Notes: generated by a model not told the origin, from the sequence alone. A stretch of 64,000 nucleotides of DNA from Bog-756 sp963828385 (GCA_963828385.1 CAWHEF010000001.1:225540-289539); one strand, 5' to 3'; shown: positions 19,001 to 29,415, numbered from the stretch's first letter. Translations and numbers: made by a program.

Positions 19001-19391
19001 CGGGCTCGTAAGCACAGGCACCCGCTCTTGGATCACCGACCCGCACGAGGAAGTCGGCGATACCGCGCACCCCCTTGTGGATAAACGGCATCTGGCTGAT
19101 CACGTCGTGACCGCGGTGGAAGGGGGTTCCAACCCTGTCCACCCAGTCGATGAACAACTCACCGTTGCGTCGGGCCGGGACTTCGAGAACATCGAGGCCT
19201 CTACGCCGGTATTCGGCCAGGCAGTCCGCCTCATGGTCGTTGCCCTTGGTCACGAGGAGCTGAGCCAGCGAGCCGAACGACGGCGCATCGACCGCCAGGG
19301 CACCCGCCTCGAGCTGGTGTCGCAGGCTCAGGTAGTGAGCGCAGTCAAGCCAGGCGGTGATCTTCGAGGGGGTGAGCAGACGCTCGGTCAT
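16008..19391 (-). CDS. TM0106-family RecB-like nuclease fused to an SF1 helicase
   Basis: 1127 aa, intact. Residues 1-230: RecB-like PD-(D/E)xK nuclease, with Asp113 (GIADFL), the YEPVDAKLTR catalytic strand (Asp132/Lys134), the QLCFYADAL motif, and an Fe-S-type cysteine set (Cys17 plus 212, 215, 218, 224 in PCPHCDFCEFHPTC). An HhH-like segment follows. Around 324, DVFLDFEGDPFWR starts an RNase H-like (YprB-type) domain with the later YNEDDVRSTMALRDWL. From ~740: Walker A QGPPGTGKTYRG, Walker B DVLIVDEAGQ, LLGDPLQLPQV, and the C-terminal TVDKFQGREAPVVFFTMTT and NRLNVAVSRAR motifs of SF1 helicases. It should bind and degrade or process nucleic acid; many relatives sit in defence or conflict loci. 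It lies 69 bp downstream of the ARPP-1 gene on the same strand. Confidence 0.9.
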   Translation of the reverse strand: MTERLLTPSKITAWLDCAHYLSLRHQLEAGALAVDAPSFGSLAQLLVTKGNDHEADCLAEYRRRGLDVLEVPARRNGELFIDWVDRVGTPFHRGHDVISQMPFIHKGVRGIADFLVRVGDPRAGACAYEPVDAKLTRSEGKPGHVLQLCFYADALEAMTGSPPERIHLWLGSGRTESLLTEEFQPYWRRLRSQLALVLDDREEDAETAPEPCPHCDFCEFHPTCTHEWRDADSLIYVAGIRVADRSRLEAAGVGTLAELAIRQEPVDDIRPERLGRLVEQSVLQAQARTEEDQAPPFRIIGRSEDPTWGRGFELMPAPDDGDVFLDFEGDPFWRADIGLFFLFGVLFLSDEGDRSYQSFWAHDREEEAAVTGQLIELLAERRGTFPDMHVYHYNHTERSALERLTAEHGVGEATLATLVETGFFVDLYPVVRNSVQVGIESYGLKDLERVTGYLRGHDIDRGSAAVVEYEQYMADHHPIRLDRISAYNEDDVRSTMALRDWLVALRPVDLDWRTPILESEEAIPELDDQVAALHASGPGTAEHLLGDLLGYWLRERRANAALKLAKATLDIPTLLDDPDVLAGLSYRGQVSRIGKRGKRLTPDGALFQWPEQSNAPAFGANSGPGVLYSTPGGATGYSGVYNFDPQSHELVLTWNDRAQQLGVIPSVIVINDWVSPIPKPDALAELAARVLDPSANGAPNGVSLALLQRAHPRFDTGTGPRGGVFTDEVDAITEWVGHLAHSYVTIQGPPGTGKTYRGAHIVHRLINTGQRVGITAMSHNAIDNLLAEVLRVCEREGGLDRLHCIRKGNEPDGGGLPGVRYASSNGPCSRDEFNLVAGTTWLFSSQAMEEAPVDVLIVDEAGQLALADALAASRSAKNLILLGDPLQLPQVTQALHPGGGGLSVLEHVLGDQVTMPGDRGVFLTETRRMHPDVCRFISEQIYQGRLVSHPSCARQSTEFGTGLRWLEADHIDCSTESAEEAEIVAAEIRRLIGTTWTDQCGDRAPLGVDDFMVVAPYNDQVNLLRDHLQSDHRTRGVTVGTVDKFQGREAPVVFFTMTTSSGEDMPRGAEFLFSRNRLNVAVSRARCLAYLVCTKQLLNSRARDVDEMRLIATLCSFVEYCGGSALA

Positions 19392-19460
19392 CGCCTACTT
19401 CCTCGCTCCGCTGTCTGATACCACCACCAGGGGAAGAATCGGCATGGCGAGCGGTCCTCT

Positions 19461-20342
19461 TTACGCCGGAGTGGCCAGGTGGATGAGGTGGTCATCGTAG
19501 GTAAACCCGGTGCCGGTGACGTCCCCGCGTAGGAAGATCTCGTCACCGAGTCCCCGGCCCCCCATTGTGTCCTGGGTCGCAGCGTCGACTTGATCCAGAA
19601 AGCTGTCAATGACCCCGTTCGGGTCGGTACTCCACATCGAGGCGGCGCACCAAGGGCATGGCCGGCAACGATGCCCCGCAGGTACTTCTCCAGTGTGGAG
19701 GGCCTGTCGAAGAGGTCCAATCCCGTCACCCGGTCTCCGATCATGCACACGACGCCGATTGACCCGCCGCTGGTTCGACCTGGTCGAGCTGGGCGGCCAT
19801 ACGATCCTCGAACTCCATCTGGACGTCATCGAGAGCCGAGGTCTCCGACGCAATGCCGTGCACGATCGCGATTGGCGCTCGACTTCGTCCCACACCAGTT
19901 GTTGAACGGATGGATGACTCGTCGCTTCGTCCGCCCGCGGCTCCAAGTATGCCGTCTTGGTGGCTCGCAGCGAACCGGGAGCATGCCGAGTGGGGGCGGC
20001 CATGGTCCGTCCGTGACCCCATCGACCCGCTTCCACACAGGAAGCCGGCACGTTGATGAGGGACCGCGGCGGGCAGAGCACCGTCACGTTCATCGTTCGA
20101 TCCGGGTCCCCCCGATGAGCATCTCCCCTTCGACCAGCAGGATCGGCACGTCGCCCAGGTTGGTCACCGCCAGAATCGGAACCTCCGGCGGGTCGAGCTC
20201 GCTCACCTCGATGAGCCACGCTTCGTACGCTTCCGGTCCCGTCAGGTAGGGAGTTTCTCCCACCTGCTCACTCATCAGGGGGAAGACCCTCCACCGACGT
20301 TTCGTCGCCCACTTTCAGGTCCAGTCCGAACATCGTCGCCAT
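19461..20342 (-). pseudogene. ARPP-1 (DUF6569)-family protein, broken by about five frameshifts
   Basis: Start ATG 20342 (MATMFGLDLKVGDETSVEGL) has a good ribosome site, GGAGGGA. Pieces in successive frames then read GETPYLTGPEAYEAWLIEV and VTNLGDVPILLVEGEMLIGG (20275-20090); MNVTVLCPPRSLINVPASCV and GSLRATKTAYLEPRADE (from about 20095); ALDDVQMEFEDRMAAQLDQV (about 19870-19790); GDRVTGLDLFDRPSTLEKYL (from 19750); and DSFLDQVDAATQDTMGGRGL to TAA 19461. Together they give one colinear ~290-aa ARPP-1 protein, recognised by the VEGEMLIGG, PASCVEAGRW and LDLFDRP motifs. Breaks lie near 20290, 20095, 19890, 19750 and 19640. The family has been linked computationally to biological-conflict contexts; biochemical role unknown. 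Confidence 0.65.
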
Positions 20343-20409
20343 ATGACTCCCTCCGATTGTTCTTCCTTTGCTTGAGACCACCATCGGCGACAGGTGTGAC
20401 GATTACACA

Positions 20410-20701
20410 GGTGTGATTCGGAAGGGTCGGCATACGTCGGGAAATCCTCGCCCACCCGGGCCTCGCCCCCCGGCCGATGACGACCTCACCGCCTCGGCCG
20501 GCACGCAGTGGAGCTGGGCGCGGGCCTTCAACAGCGACGGACTGCGTCTTCCACTCAGTCGCCGGCGTCCGGGCAGACCCCACCGGTTACGAGATTGCGA
20601 AATCACCATCTCGGGATGACCCCTGGACCCCGCCGCGGTCGACAGTGAGCCCAATGTCTCCACGGGCACTATCTGAAGCAGATGGCCTCGGTGTGATTCG
20701 G
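20410..20701. repeat. 12-bp direct repeat GGTGTGATTCGG in the ARPP-1/catalase divergent region
   Basis: GGTGTGATTCGG occurs at 20410-20421 and again at 20690-20701; a related CAGGTGTGA lies just before the first copy. The two genes diverge from this ~390-bp region. The second copy overlaps a possible promoter of the catalase gene (GATT at 20695-20698, 16 bp, GGGTAA at 20715-20720). It may be an operator pair or chance repetition. Confidence 0.35.
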
Positions 20702-20729
20702 CTCATTCGAGTAAGGGTAAAGGGAGACA

Positions 20730-22946
20730 ATGGCAGACTCCCAAACGAATGACGACATCGTGATTCCGGGCGCGCCGGTCGGTCAGCCCCCGAAGCTCGA
20801 AGAGCAGACCGAACCGCACGAGCCCCTGGATGCCAAGCCGGACCAGGACGGTCCCGAGCCGCTGACCGCCACAGGCTGCCCGATGGGGGTGGAAAAGGAG
20901 GCTCTGGGACAGCAGGGCGCCTATCTGACGACGGCCCAGGGGACCCGGCTGGCCGACACCGATCACTCACTGAAAGCAGGCGCCCGAGGGCCGGTGTTTT
21001 GCAGGACCATCACTTGCGGGAGAAGATCACCCACTTCGACCACGAGCGAATCCCCGAGCGGGTGGTGCACGCCCGGGGGGTCGGCGCCCATGGTGATGTT
21101 CACCGCGAACGGGGCGGCGGCCGGGGTGACCAAGGCCGCCTTTTTGGCCGAGGGGGTCGAGACCCCGGTGTTCGTGCGGTTCTCGACCGTGCTGGGCTCT
21201 CGCGGTTCGGCCGACACGGTTCGCGACACCCGGGGGTTCGCCACCAAGTTTTATACCGCTGAGGGAACCTACGACTTGGTCGGCAACAACATCCCGGTGT
21301 TCTTCATTCAAGACGCCATCAAGTTCCCCGACGTGGTCCACGCCGCCAAACCCCACCCCGACCGGGAGATACCCCAGGCCCAGACCGCGCACGACACATT
21401 CTGGGATTTCGTGTCGCTGCACACCGAGGCCCAGGCCCACACCATGTGGAACATGTCCGACCGGGCCATCCCCCGCTCGCTCCGAACCATGGAAGGCTTC
21501 GGCATCCACACCTTCCGGCTCGTCAACGCAGCCGGGGAGACGTCGCTGGTCAAGTTCCATTGGAAACCCAAGGCGGGCGTGCACTCCCTGACGTGGGAGG
21601 AGGCCCAGATGACCGCCGGTCTCGACCCCGATTTCCACCGCCGCGACCTGGCCGACGCCATCGAAGCCGGCGCGTTCCCCCAGTGGGACTTCGGCATCCA
21701 GGTATTCGCCGACAGCGCAGAGGAAATGTTCGAAGGCATCGACTTGCTCGACCCCACCAAGTTCGTCCCCGAGGAACTGTCGCCCGTCCAGGTGATCGGG
21801 ACCATGGCGCTGACCGCCAACCCGATCAACTACTTTGCGGAGACCGAGCAGGTCGGCGTTCCACCCGGGACATCTGGTGCCCGGCATCGACGTCACCAAC
21901 GACCCCCTTCTCCAAGGGCGGCTCTTCTCCTACGTCGACACCCAGATCACCCGTCTCGGCGGTCCGAACTTCGCACAGATACCGATCAACCGAGCGCACG
22001 CCCCGGTGAACGACATGCTCCGCGACGGATTTCACCAAGACGCCGTGCACGCGCGGCGCGGCCCCGTACCGCCCCAACTCGCTCGACGGTGGCTGTCCGT
22101 TCACCGCCGATGACGCGAACGGGGCTTTCATCGACGTGCCCCAACCGTTGCCAGCGGCGACCAAGGTCCGCGAGCAAGCGGCCAGTTTCGACGACCACTT
22201 CAGCCAGGCCCGCCTGTTCTTCCGGTCGTTGAGTCCGGTCGAGCAGGACCACGTCATCTCCGCCTACACCTTTGAGCTGGCCAAGTGCTTCGAGGAGACC
22301 GTCAAGGTCCGCCAGCTGCGGTCGTTGGCGAACATCGACGAGCGGCTGTGCGCAGAGGTGGCCACCGGTCTGGGACTCAATGCTCCCGATCCGACCGAAC
22401 AGCGTCGACGACAGCCCCACCAGCCCCGCCCTCTCCCAGATCGGCTCCCTTTGGCCTGTTGACGGCCGTCAGGTGGGCATTATCGCCGATCACACCACCA
22501 ATCTCGACGACCTGGCCGAGTTGCGCACTGGCCTCTATGCGGCGGGTATCACCCCGCTGGTCGTCGCTCCCCACGGTGGCCAGTTGGGCGACAGCATCGG
22601 CGTGCAGCGGACGTATGCGACTGCTGCCTCGGTCGAGTTCGATGCCATCGCTCTGACGACAGCTTCCTCCCCCGCGCCCGACGCCCAGCCTGGCCGGGAC
22701 GCCAGAGCCGCAGACCCGTCCGCGTCCTACGGGAGCGATCCGCGAGTAGCGAGGATCATCGCCGAAGCGTGGCGCCACGCCAAACCCATCGCCGCTATCG
22801 GCGACAGCAACAACGTCCTCGAAGCCGCGGGTTTGCCGACCGATGCCCCCGGTGTCGTCACTGGCAGCGCAACGAATGTCGCCCGCGAACTGGCCTCGGT
22901 GCTCGCCAGCCACCGCGCCTGGGATCGTTTCCCGGCCACCGCCTAA
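20730..22946 (+). pseudogene. katE: Large-subunit (KatE/HPII-type) catalase, about five frameshifts
   Basis: Start ATG 20730 after AAAGGGAGACA. Segments in order: CPMGVEKEALGQQGAYLTT; HHLREKITHFDHERIPERVV and VHARGVGAHG (heme-distal His region, second frame from about 20997); FTANGAAAGVTKAAFLAEG back in the first frame from about 21095; NNIPVFFIQDAIKFPD (distal Asn region); NPINYFAETEQ; then HPGHLVPGIDVTNDPLLQGR and LFSYVDTQITRLGG (proximal Tyr) after a break near 21858; APYRPNSLDGGCPFTADDAN after ~22055; SPVEQDHVISAYTFELAKC; and, after ~22400, a flavodoxin/GAT-like C-terminal domain starting WPVDGRQVGIIADHTTNL and ending at TAA 22946. Repaired, it is a ~735-aa clade-2 catalase disproportionating H2O2. 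No conserved block is missing, so errors or very recent decay are likely. Confidence 0.8.
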
Positions 22947-23343
22947 CGTAACCAGTTCGTCGATGGAGTCGGATCTGTACCTGAAAGCGGCCAAAGGGAC
23001 CGGGCATCTCTCAATGCGATAGTCCGAAGATGGAACGTCGTCTGTCCGGGAGCACCCGACGACCGCGGCCACGGCCTACCGTCCGTTGTCCCCGATCATG
23101 CGCTCGGCCGTCGCCGACGAGATCGCTACCCGAAGCCCATGTCCGGTGAAGGGAGCAGCCGTCGAATCGGGGACCTGAGCGGCCGGTCGCATCGATGGCC
23201 GAGGCCGCTGCCGGCGGCCTGGAGCGCTCAGCAGTCAGACATCAACCAGCAGATGTCGTTCCGCAACCGCCGGCCGTCAAGTACGAGCTCACGAATCGGT
23301 TCCATGGGCCGAAGCTGAGCGCCCTGGGCGGGCTGCCTCAATC
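22947..23343. other. No gene recognised
   Basis: About 400 bp after the catalase. A frame at 23195-23446 has no motif I recognise. Probably part of the decayed stretch that ends with the permease scrap. Confidence 0.35.
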
Positions 23344-23712
23344 GTGGCTGGTCAGAATGTTGTATGGGCCGAGGGTTTCGATACCGCCTACGAGCCGATG
23401 GCTTCGATCCCCGCGCCTGAGCGCGCTCTCCGGGGCCGTGCCGTAGCCGATCAGCAACGAAGGCTGGGCGGCCGCCCGATCGGCTCAGTGCCAGGACGTT
23501 CGCACTTGCTGGTCCAACTCATCTCCACCCCGCTGCTCGCCGGGTGGTCGATCCGGGTCGGCATTGCCATCTCTTCCCGCTTCGCCGACGTGCGTGTCGC
23601 ACAAGAGCTGAGCGTGTTCGCCACCGCTCTACTCGTCGTAGACGGTCTCGGCTGGCGAGCGGTGGCGACGATGTTCGACCGCGAGCGACTCGTTGCGGGC
23701 AGACGAAGTTGA
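23344..23712 (+). pseudogene. Remnant of an ABC-2-type transporter permease (C-terminal part, internally deleted)
   Basis: The frame encodes LLVQLISTPLLAGWSIRVGI, then AISSRFADVRVAQELSV, then directly LLVVDGLGWRAVATMFDRER and LVAGRRS. In ABC-2 permeases of actinobacteria the segment with SSRFADVRVAQ is followed by two or more membrane helices before a terminal DRLGWRxxxxxFDRERLI tail. Here the helices between are missing, so this looks like a fused remnant. The N-terminal part is unrecognisable and no ATP-binding gene is nearby. Confidence 0.4.
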
Positions 23713-23776
23713 CACCATCATGATCAACATCTGACAACAGCCGAAACGGCTCACACACAGAGGAAGGAGACACAAC

Positions 23777-24088
23777 GTGGCGGCAACCCTCAAGCTGGCG
23801 CGAGAAGCATCCATGATGGAGCTCCGAAGAGGAACGTTCGATGTCGTGGTCGACGGAAAGGGCGTTGGCTCGATCGACATGCACGACACGATCGAGGTGC
23901 CGATCGAGCGAGGGCATCACACGCTACAAGTCAGGGCTGGTCGATACACCAGCGGCCGACGCTCCTTTGACGCGGCCGACGGAGAGATCGTCAACTTCCG
24001 CTGCAACAGCGCTCGGATTTGGCCGCTCTACCTCGCGTCCATCGTCAAGCCCGACCTGGCACTCACGCTCAAGCACCTCAACCCGTGA
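23777..24088 (+). CDS. Small hypothetical beta-rich protein
   Basis: 103 aa from GTG 23777 with ribosome site GAGGAAGGAGACAC. Pattern: MMELRRGTFDVVVDGKGVGS, DTIEVPIERGHHTLQVRAGR, RSFDAADGEIVNFRC, then a short hydrophobic end. The VDGK-x-VG ... GHHTLQVRAG arrangement recalls the PEGA fold, in which a short beta unit presents a G-x-H-x-V strand. No signal peptide. The ribosome site and clean frame in an otherwise decayed neighbourhood argue that it is a living gene. Confidence 0.65.
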   Translation: MAATLKLAREASMMELRRGTFDVVVDGKGVGSIDMHDTIEVPIERGHHTLQVRAGRYTSGRRSFDAADGEIVNFRCNSARIWPLYLASIVKPDLALTLKHLNP

Positions 24089-24179
24089 CTGCCGATCCCT
24101 AACGAATGGGGTCGGAATGCAGATTGGCTTGTCCATTGGCACGTCATTGCGGTTTCGCAGTTGATCCGGTTTATCCTCT

Positions 24180-26975
24180 GTGTCGGTGGATACGGAGAAT
24201 TACTCCATGCCGGCCACCGGGACATACGGCGACTTCCTCGGTAGAAACCCAGAGTTGCAGCGACTCGGAACGGCCTTCGACACGGCAGCGGGAGGCTTGG
24301 CCCAGGTCGTCGTCATCGAAGGCGACGCAGGCCTCGGTAAGACAGCGTTTCTTCGGCACTTCATCGCCAGCCAGGGGGCCGCGACCGTCCTCGAGGCCAG
24401 TGGAGACGAGGAGGAGACCGTCCTCGGCCAAGGGATTATCGGGCAATTGGCGCGGTCGATGCCGCCTGGAACCTTGACCAACCTTCCGCTTCTCGCCGCC
24501 GGCCCAACGGTATCTGCCGACTCTTTTGCGGTGGGGGCCGAACTCCTGCAGGGACTTGGCCATCTCCAAGAGCGCGGTACGGTGATGTTGGTAGTCGACG
24601 ATATGCACTGGGCTGACGTCGCCTCGGCACAGGCGCTCTTGTTCGTGATGCGTCGGCTTCGGAACGATCACGTCCTATCCGTTCTGTCGACTCGTCCCAG
24701 TGGGCTCAACCGCCTAGGGCGGAGCTGGCGGCGGCTGCTCTCTGACGGCTCGCGGTGTCGCTGGGTCCGGCTCCAAGGTTTTTCGACCGAGGAGGTTCGA
24801 GCCCTCGCTGCATCACTTGGGCGAGGCCGGCTGTCGGTGGTCGCGGCTGAGCGTCTTCGGAGCCACACGGATGGTCATCCGCTCTATCTCCGCTCGATTC
24901 TCGACGAGCTTCCCACAGAGACGCTCAATTCCGTTACAGGTCCCCTTCCCGTCCCGCACTCGCTGTCCGAAACCGTCTTGTCCCGGCTAGCTTCTCTTTC
25001 CGGCGAGGCCCAGGATCTGGTCGCAGCAGCCGCTGTGGTCGGCCGGCGTTCCTCACTAATGGTCGTGACTTCGGTCGCCCGCATCCCCGAGCCGACGCGG
25101 GCACTCGATGAGGCAATCGCAGCAGGCATGGTTGAGCGGGTCGCGGGCCCGGTCGGCGATGATCTCGTGTTCTCGCATGCGCTCGTTCGAGCGGCGGTGT
25201 ACGGCGATCTGTCTTCGTTGCGTCGAAGGGATCTCCACACTGCAGCCGCGAGAGCGACCTCCGGATCGGCAGCCCTCGGTCATCGGGTGGCTGCTGTAGA
25301 AGTAACCGATGACGACCTGGCAACTGAACTCGAAGAACTGGCGCAGACCGAGTTTGTCGGCGGCGCCACTTCGGCCGCGGCGGATCATCTCGTCTGGGCC
25401 GCCGAGCTCAGCAGCAACACCCAAAGCCGTGAGACGAGATTGCTCGCGGCCGTAAGCGCTATGGTCTTCGCTCGAGACGACGCTCGGGCGCGGAGCTTTA
25501 TCGGCGCCTTAGAGGGCTGTACCGACGAGGCGGGGCTGAGCTATGTCCGCGGGTCGTTGGACTTCCTTTCCGGTCACTTGGACGAGGCCGAAGCCCATTT
25601 TCGGCGAGCGTTCGAAGTCGCAGAGCGGTCCGGGGCAACGACGCGGGCGAGTCAGACAGCTGCCTCGCTGGCCATGGTCGCCCTGACCCGCGGGGACGGC
25701 CGAGATGGGGTCAGTTGGGCGCATCGAGCTGTCGAGCAGCCGAGCGATGATCCGACTGTCGCCGCCCGCTCCCGGGCCAATCTGGCCGTGGGGTTGGCGA
25801 TGACGGAGACGCGCCCGGCGCCCTTAGCGTGCTCGGCACCCTCAACGACGACGCGGTGTTGCCGACACGCATCGATGCAGAGCTCCTGGCCATCCGCGGG
25901 CAAATCCGGGTCTGGACCAACGATCTCGTGGGTGCCATCGAGGACCTGTCGGCGGTGGTGAGGTGGGCCCGGTCGGGTCAGGACGGTGATCCGGTTCCCA
26001 CTGTCTACGGAAACCTCGCCGATTGCCGAGTACCTGATGGGCTCCTGGGACGCCGCACAGGTCCATGCTGATCTGGCGGTGTCGTTGGCCGAGGACTTGG
26101 ATGCCGGTTGGGAGCTTCCCTTCGTACACGCCGTCGCCAGCTGGGTCTATGCCGGGCGAGGGGCGTGGGACCTCGCCACGGGTCACGTCGTCGCATGTCG
26201 CCGAGCGACCGAACGATCACCAAGCCTCATCGGCACCATTTACGGATGCGTGGCCGAAGCCTCCCTGGCTCGGGCTCGAGGTGACCATCAGGGTGTGCTT
26301 GATTCCCTGGCTCCCATCTTGGACGGCCCAGAGCGGAACCTCGTCGAAGACCTCGGCGTGGTTCGGTGGCGGGTCCTGCACGCCGAAGCGCTGGTCGGTC
26401 TGGGCCAGCTCAAGCAGGCTGATGCGGCAGTCGCGGATCTCGAGGAACTCGCCTCGGAACGCCACCTCGCCTCGATCGAGGTCGATTCCTGCCGGCTTCG
26501 GGGAAGTCTCGAGGACGTTATGGGGAACGATGCGGCTGCCCGAACCGCCTTCAGCCAAGGCTTGGCTGCTCTCGATGGGATCGTGATGCCGTTCAGCCAG
26601 GCGCTCCTCGAAGCGGCCTTTGGCCGATTCCTGCTCCGCTCCTATGACCGGCGGGCGGCAATCAATCACCTGCGTGCGGCCCAGGAGCTCCTCCGCGGCT
26701 TGGATGGCCGTCCGTATCTGGCTTTCTGCGAGGCAGAACTGTCAAAATGCGGTCTGCCTCGGACGCGGAAGACCCGGGAAAATGCATTCCAGCTGACGCC
26801 GAAGGAGCGCGCCGTTGCCCATCTGGCGGTCGAGGGGATGACCAACCGCGAGATCGGGGACGAGCTCTATGTCAGCGCCAAGTCCGTCGAGTACCACCTG
26901 CGCAACATCTTCGCCAAGCTCGGGATCACCTCGAGACGCCAGCTCCGCTCCGCCCTCTCCAATACCTACATGTGA
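24180..26975 (+). CDS. LuxR-family (LAL-type) AAA ATPase regulator with two apparent frameshifts
   Basis: Start GTG 24180 (or ATG 24207). N-terminal AAA/NACHT-like ATPase: GRNPELQRLGTAFDTAAGG, Walker A EGDAGLGKTAFLRHF (about residue 45), Walker B MLVVDDMHWADV. A long TPR-like helical middle follows, and the C-terminal HTH is LTPKERAVAHLAVEG, MTNREIGDELYVSAKSVEYH, LRNIFAKLG. The frame changes near 25810 (to ALSVLGTLNDDAVLPTRIDA) and near 26020 (to IAEYLMGSWDAAQVHADLAV); repaired length is about 930 aa. LAL proteins activate transcription on binding an effector plus ATP. Target unknown; the next gene is a convergent MMPL transporter. Confidence 0.8.
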
Positions 26976-27259
26976 TCGGTCGAGACGTGGAGCTCGTCAG
27001 CTCGGTGTCTGCGTCGGGACGGTCATCCCTCTCCCGCCGTCCGGTTTCCCACGAGGCGTCACCGGTTCCGGATCGCCCGGCCCGGGCTTGTGCTGCCTTG
27101 GCTCGCTCGACTCCGAGGGGACTCGACATAGGCGCCGTTCATCTCAGTGGCCATTCCTCCCGGGTTGATGACCACCCGTTGCCTTCCGTCCGTATCGCCC
27201 CGCTGATGGACACGGGAGTAAGTGGTTGCGGCGTGCCCTGTAGCGGTGTTCGCGATTCC

Positions 27260-29415
27260 TCACCGCCTGGGGAGGGAGGGGCAGAGACCGACGCCGCGCT
27301 TGGGCCACCAGAACACCCGGCCTTGCAAGGCCGACAGCGCTGGCACGAGGAGAGGGGCCATGCCCAAGGCAGCGATTACGATCCCCACCGCCACCCCGAA
27401 ACCCAACTCGGTCAAGTTGGCGATCCCGGCCAGCATGAGGGAGGCGAAGGTGAAAGCCAGGATGATACCGGCGGCTGCCACCGTCGGTGCGTCGTTGGCA
27501 ATAGCAATGCGCGCCGACTCGCGGGGGAGAACCCATTGAGGAACTCCTCCCGTAGGCGCGAGGCGAGGAGAATGTTGTAGTCAGTGCCGATGGCCACCAC
27601 GAAAATGAACAGCACGATCGGCAGGCTGAAGTCGATGCCGTCGTATCCCAGACCACGGAGAAACACGAGCACCGACGCGCCCAGGGTGGCGAGAAAGGCG
27701 AACATCACGCACACGAGCAGGCTGAGCGGAGCGGCCACGGCACCGAGGAGCAGAGCCAGGATGACGGCAATGATGGCGAGGGCGACGGGCAGCACGAGGT
27801 GGAAATCAGCCCCCAGCTGCGAGCGGATGTCTACGAACGTCGACGTCTGGCCGCCCACCAGGACTTGGTCACCTGGTGTGGAGCTGTGGGCGGTCGGGCG
27901 CACGCCGTTCTTCACGGTGTCAAGCGCCGTGTTGGAGTAGGGATCGTCCTTGAGCACAACGTTCACCAACGCCGCATTCGGGCTGGCCGTGCTCATTTGC
28001 GGGGGTGACACTTGCGCCACACCAGGGGTCTTGGTCAGGTTGGTCGTGAGCGTCGACAGCGAACTCTGGCTGAGCGGTGCGGTGCCGACGACGTAGACCT
28101 GTGTGGGGGCGAGCGCACCCGCTGGGAAACCTCGGGCGAGGGTGTTGTAGGCCACCTGCGACGCCGTGCTGGCGGGTAGTTCGGACAGGGTGTTGTACGT
28201 CGGTGACCAGCCCGACGTGGCGAACGCCAACCCCACCAGCACGATGCCGAGCCCCCCCGCCACGATGCCCGGCCGGCGAGCCACGAAGGACCCCTCCCTG
28301 GCGAAGGCGGTCTTCTGAGGGAGCCTTCCGTAGCCGCCAGGCCAGAACAGGTGGTCTCCAAGAAGGCTCAAGATCGCAGGAACCAGTGTCAGGGCGGTCA
28401 CAAGCATGGCCGCCACCGCCACTATGAGGCCGGGAGCAAGGGTGCTGAGCGACCCGAGCTTGGCCAGGGAAAGTGCAGCAAACGCTCCGACAACGGTCAG
28501 CGCCGAGGAGGCCACGACCTTGCCTACCACCGAGCAGGAGAAGGTCAGGGCCTCCTTGTGGGGGACACCCTTTCGCAATTGTTCTCGGTACCGGAAGAGT
28601 ATGAAGACTATGTAGTCGGTCCCGATCCCGAACAGCACGACCACCAAGAGCGACGTCAACGAGTTGCCGACCTGGAACTTGAATGCCTCGGCCAACCACG
28701 CCGCGATCCCACTTACTGCCGAGTGGACGAGGCCGATGACGACGATGGGCAGGATGGCGATGATCAGGCTGCGGAAGATGAGACCGAGCAGCAGAAAGAT
28801 CACGACCACGGTGGCGATGGTGATGATCTTGTTGGCGTCGTTATAGGCGTTCGTCGTGTCCACCTGGATGGCTGCATTACCCGTGAGACCAGCTTCCAGA
28901 CCGCTCCCGGCCAGGAAGGCGTCGGCCTTTGTCCGCACGGTGCCGACGGCGGTGTTCACTTGGTCATCCCCGGGCTGGCCAGCGAAGGCGACTTGGAGGG
29001 TTGCCACACTTTGGTTCGAGGCAACCGAACCAGGACCAAATGTCACCGAGACCACACCGCGAATCCCGTCGTTTTGGAGGGATGTGGCGAGCTGTGAAGC
29101 CTTCGTCTGGTCCGCCTGGCTGAGCGCAGCGCCGTCCTGGCGCGAAACCACAAGGGCGCCCGTGCCGCCCGACTGTGCGGGGAAGTACTTGTTGCCCGCG
29201 TTCTGGGCTTGTACCGACTCGAATGAGTTAGGCAGGAAGACCTGGTTATTGCCTGTGGTGTAGGTCGCGAGCGAGGGTGCCAGAGCGAGCACGATGCCCA
29301 CGCCCACCAGCCAGGAAGCGATCGTGTACCACGGATGGGCAATCACAGTTCGAGCGATGGCGGCGAACAGCGGGCTAGCCGACCTCGAATTCTGATTCTG
29401 ACTGTTGCGGTTCAC
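27260..29415 (-). CDS. MMPL/RND-family transporter (one frameshift near 27535)
   Basis: Start GTG 29415, ribosome site GAGGAGGAAGCC. About 718 aa when repaired. Two repeats, each one helix + extracellular domain + five helices: N-terminal helix ending AIARTVIAHPWYTIASWLV, the first cluster with LGIGTDYIVFIL-type motif VLFGIGTDYIVFILFRYREQ, second with FVVAIGTDYNILLASRLREE (the GxxxDY proton-relay motifs of MMPL proteins). After EEFLNG the frame shifts to ARIAIANDAPTVAAAGIILA and LAGIANLTELGFGVAVGIVI, ending KRGVGLCPSLPRR at 27260. It exports lipids or drugs across the membrane by proton motive force. The upstream small frame overlaps its start by GTGA. Confidence 0.85.
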
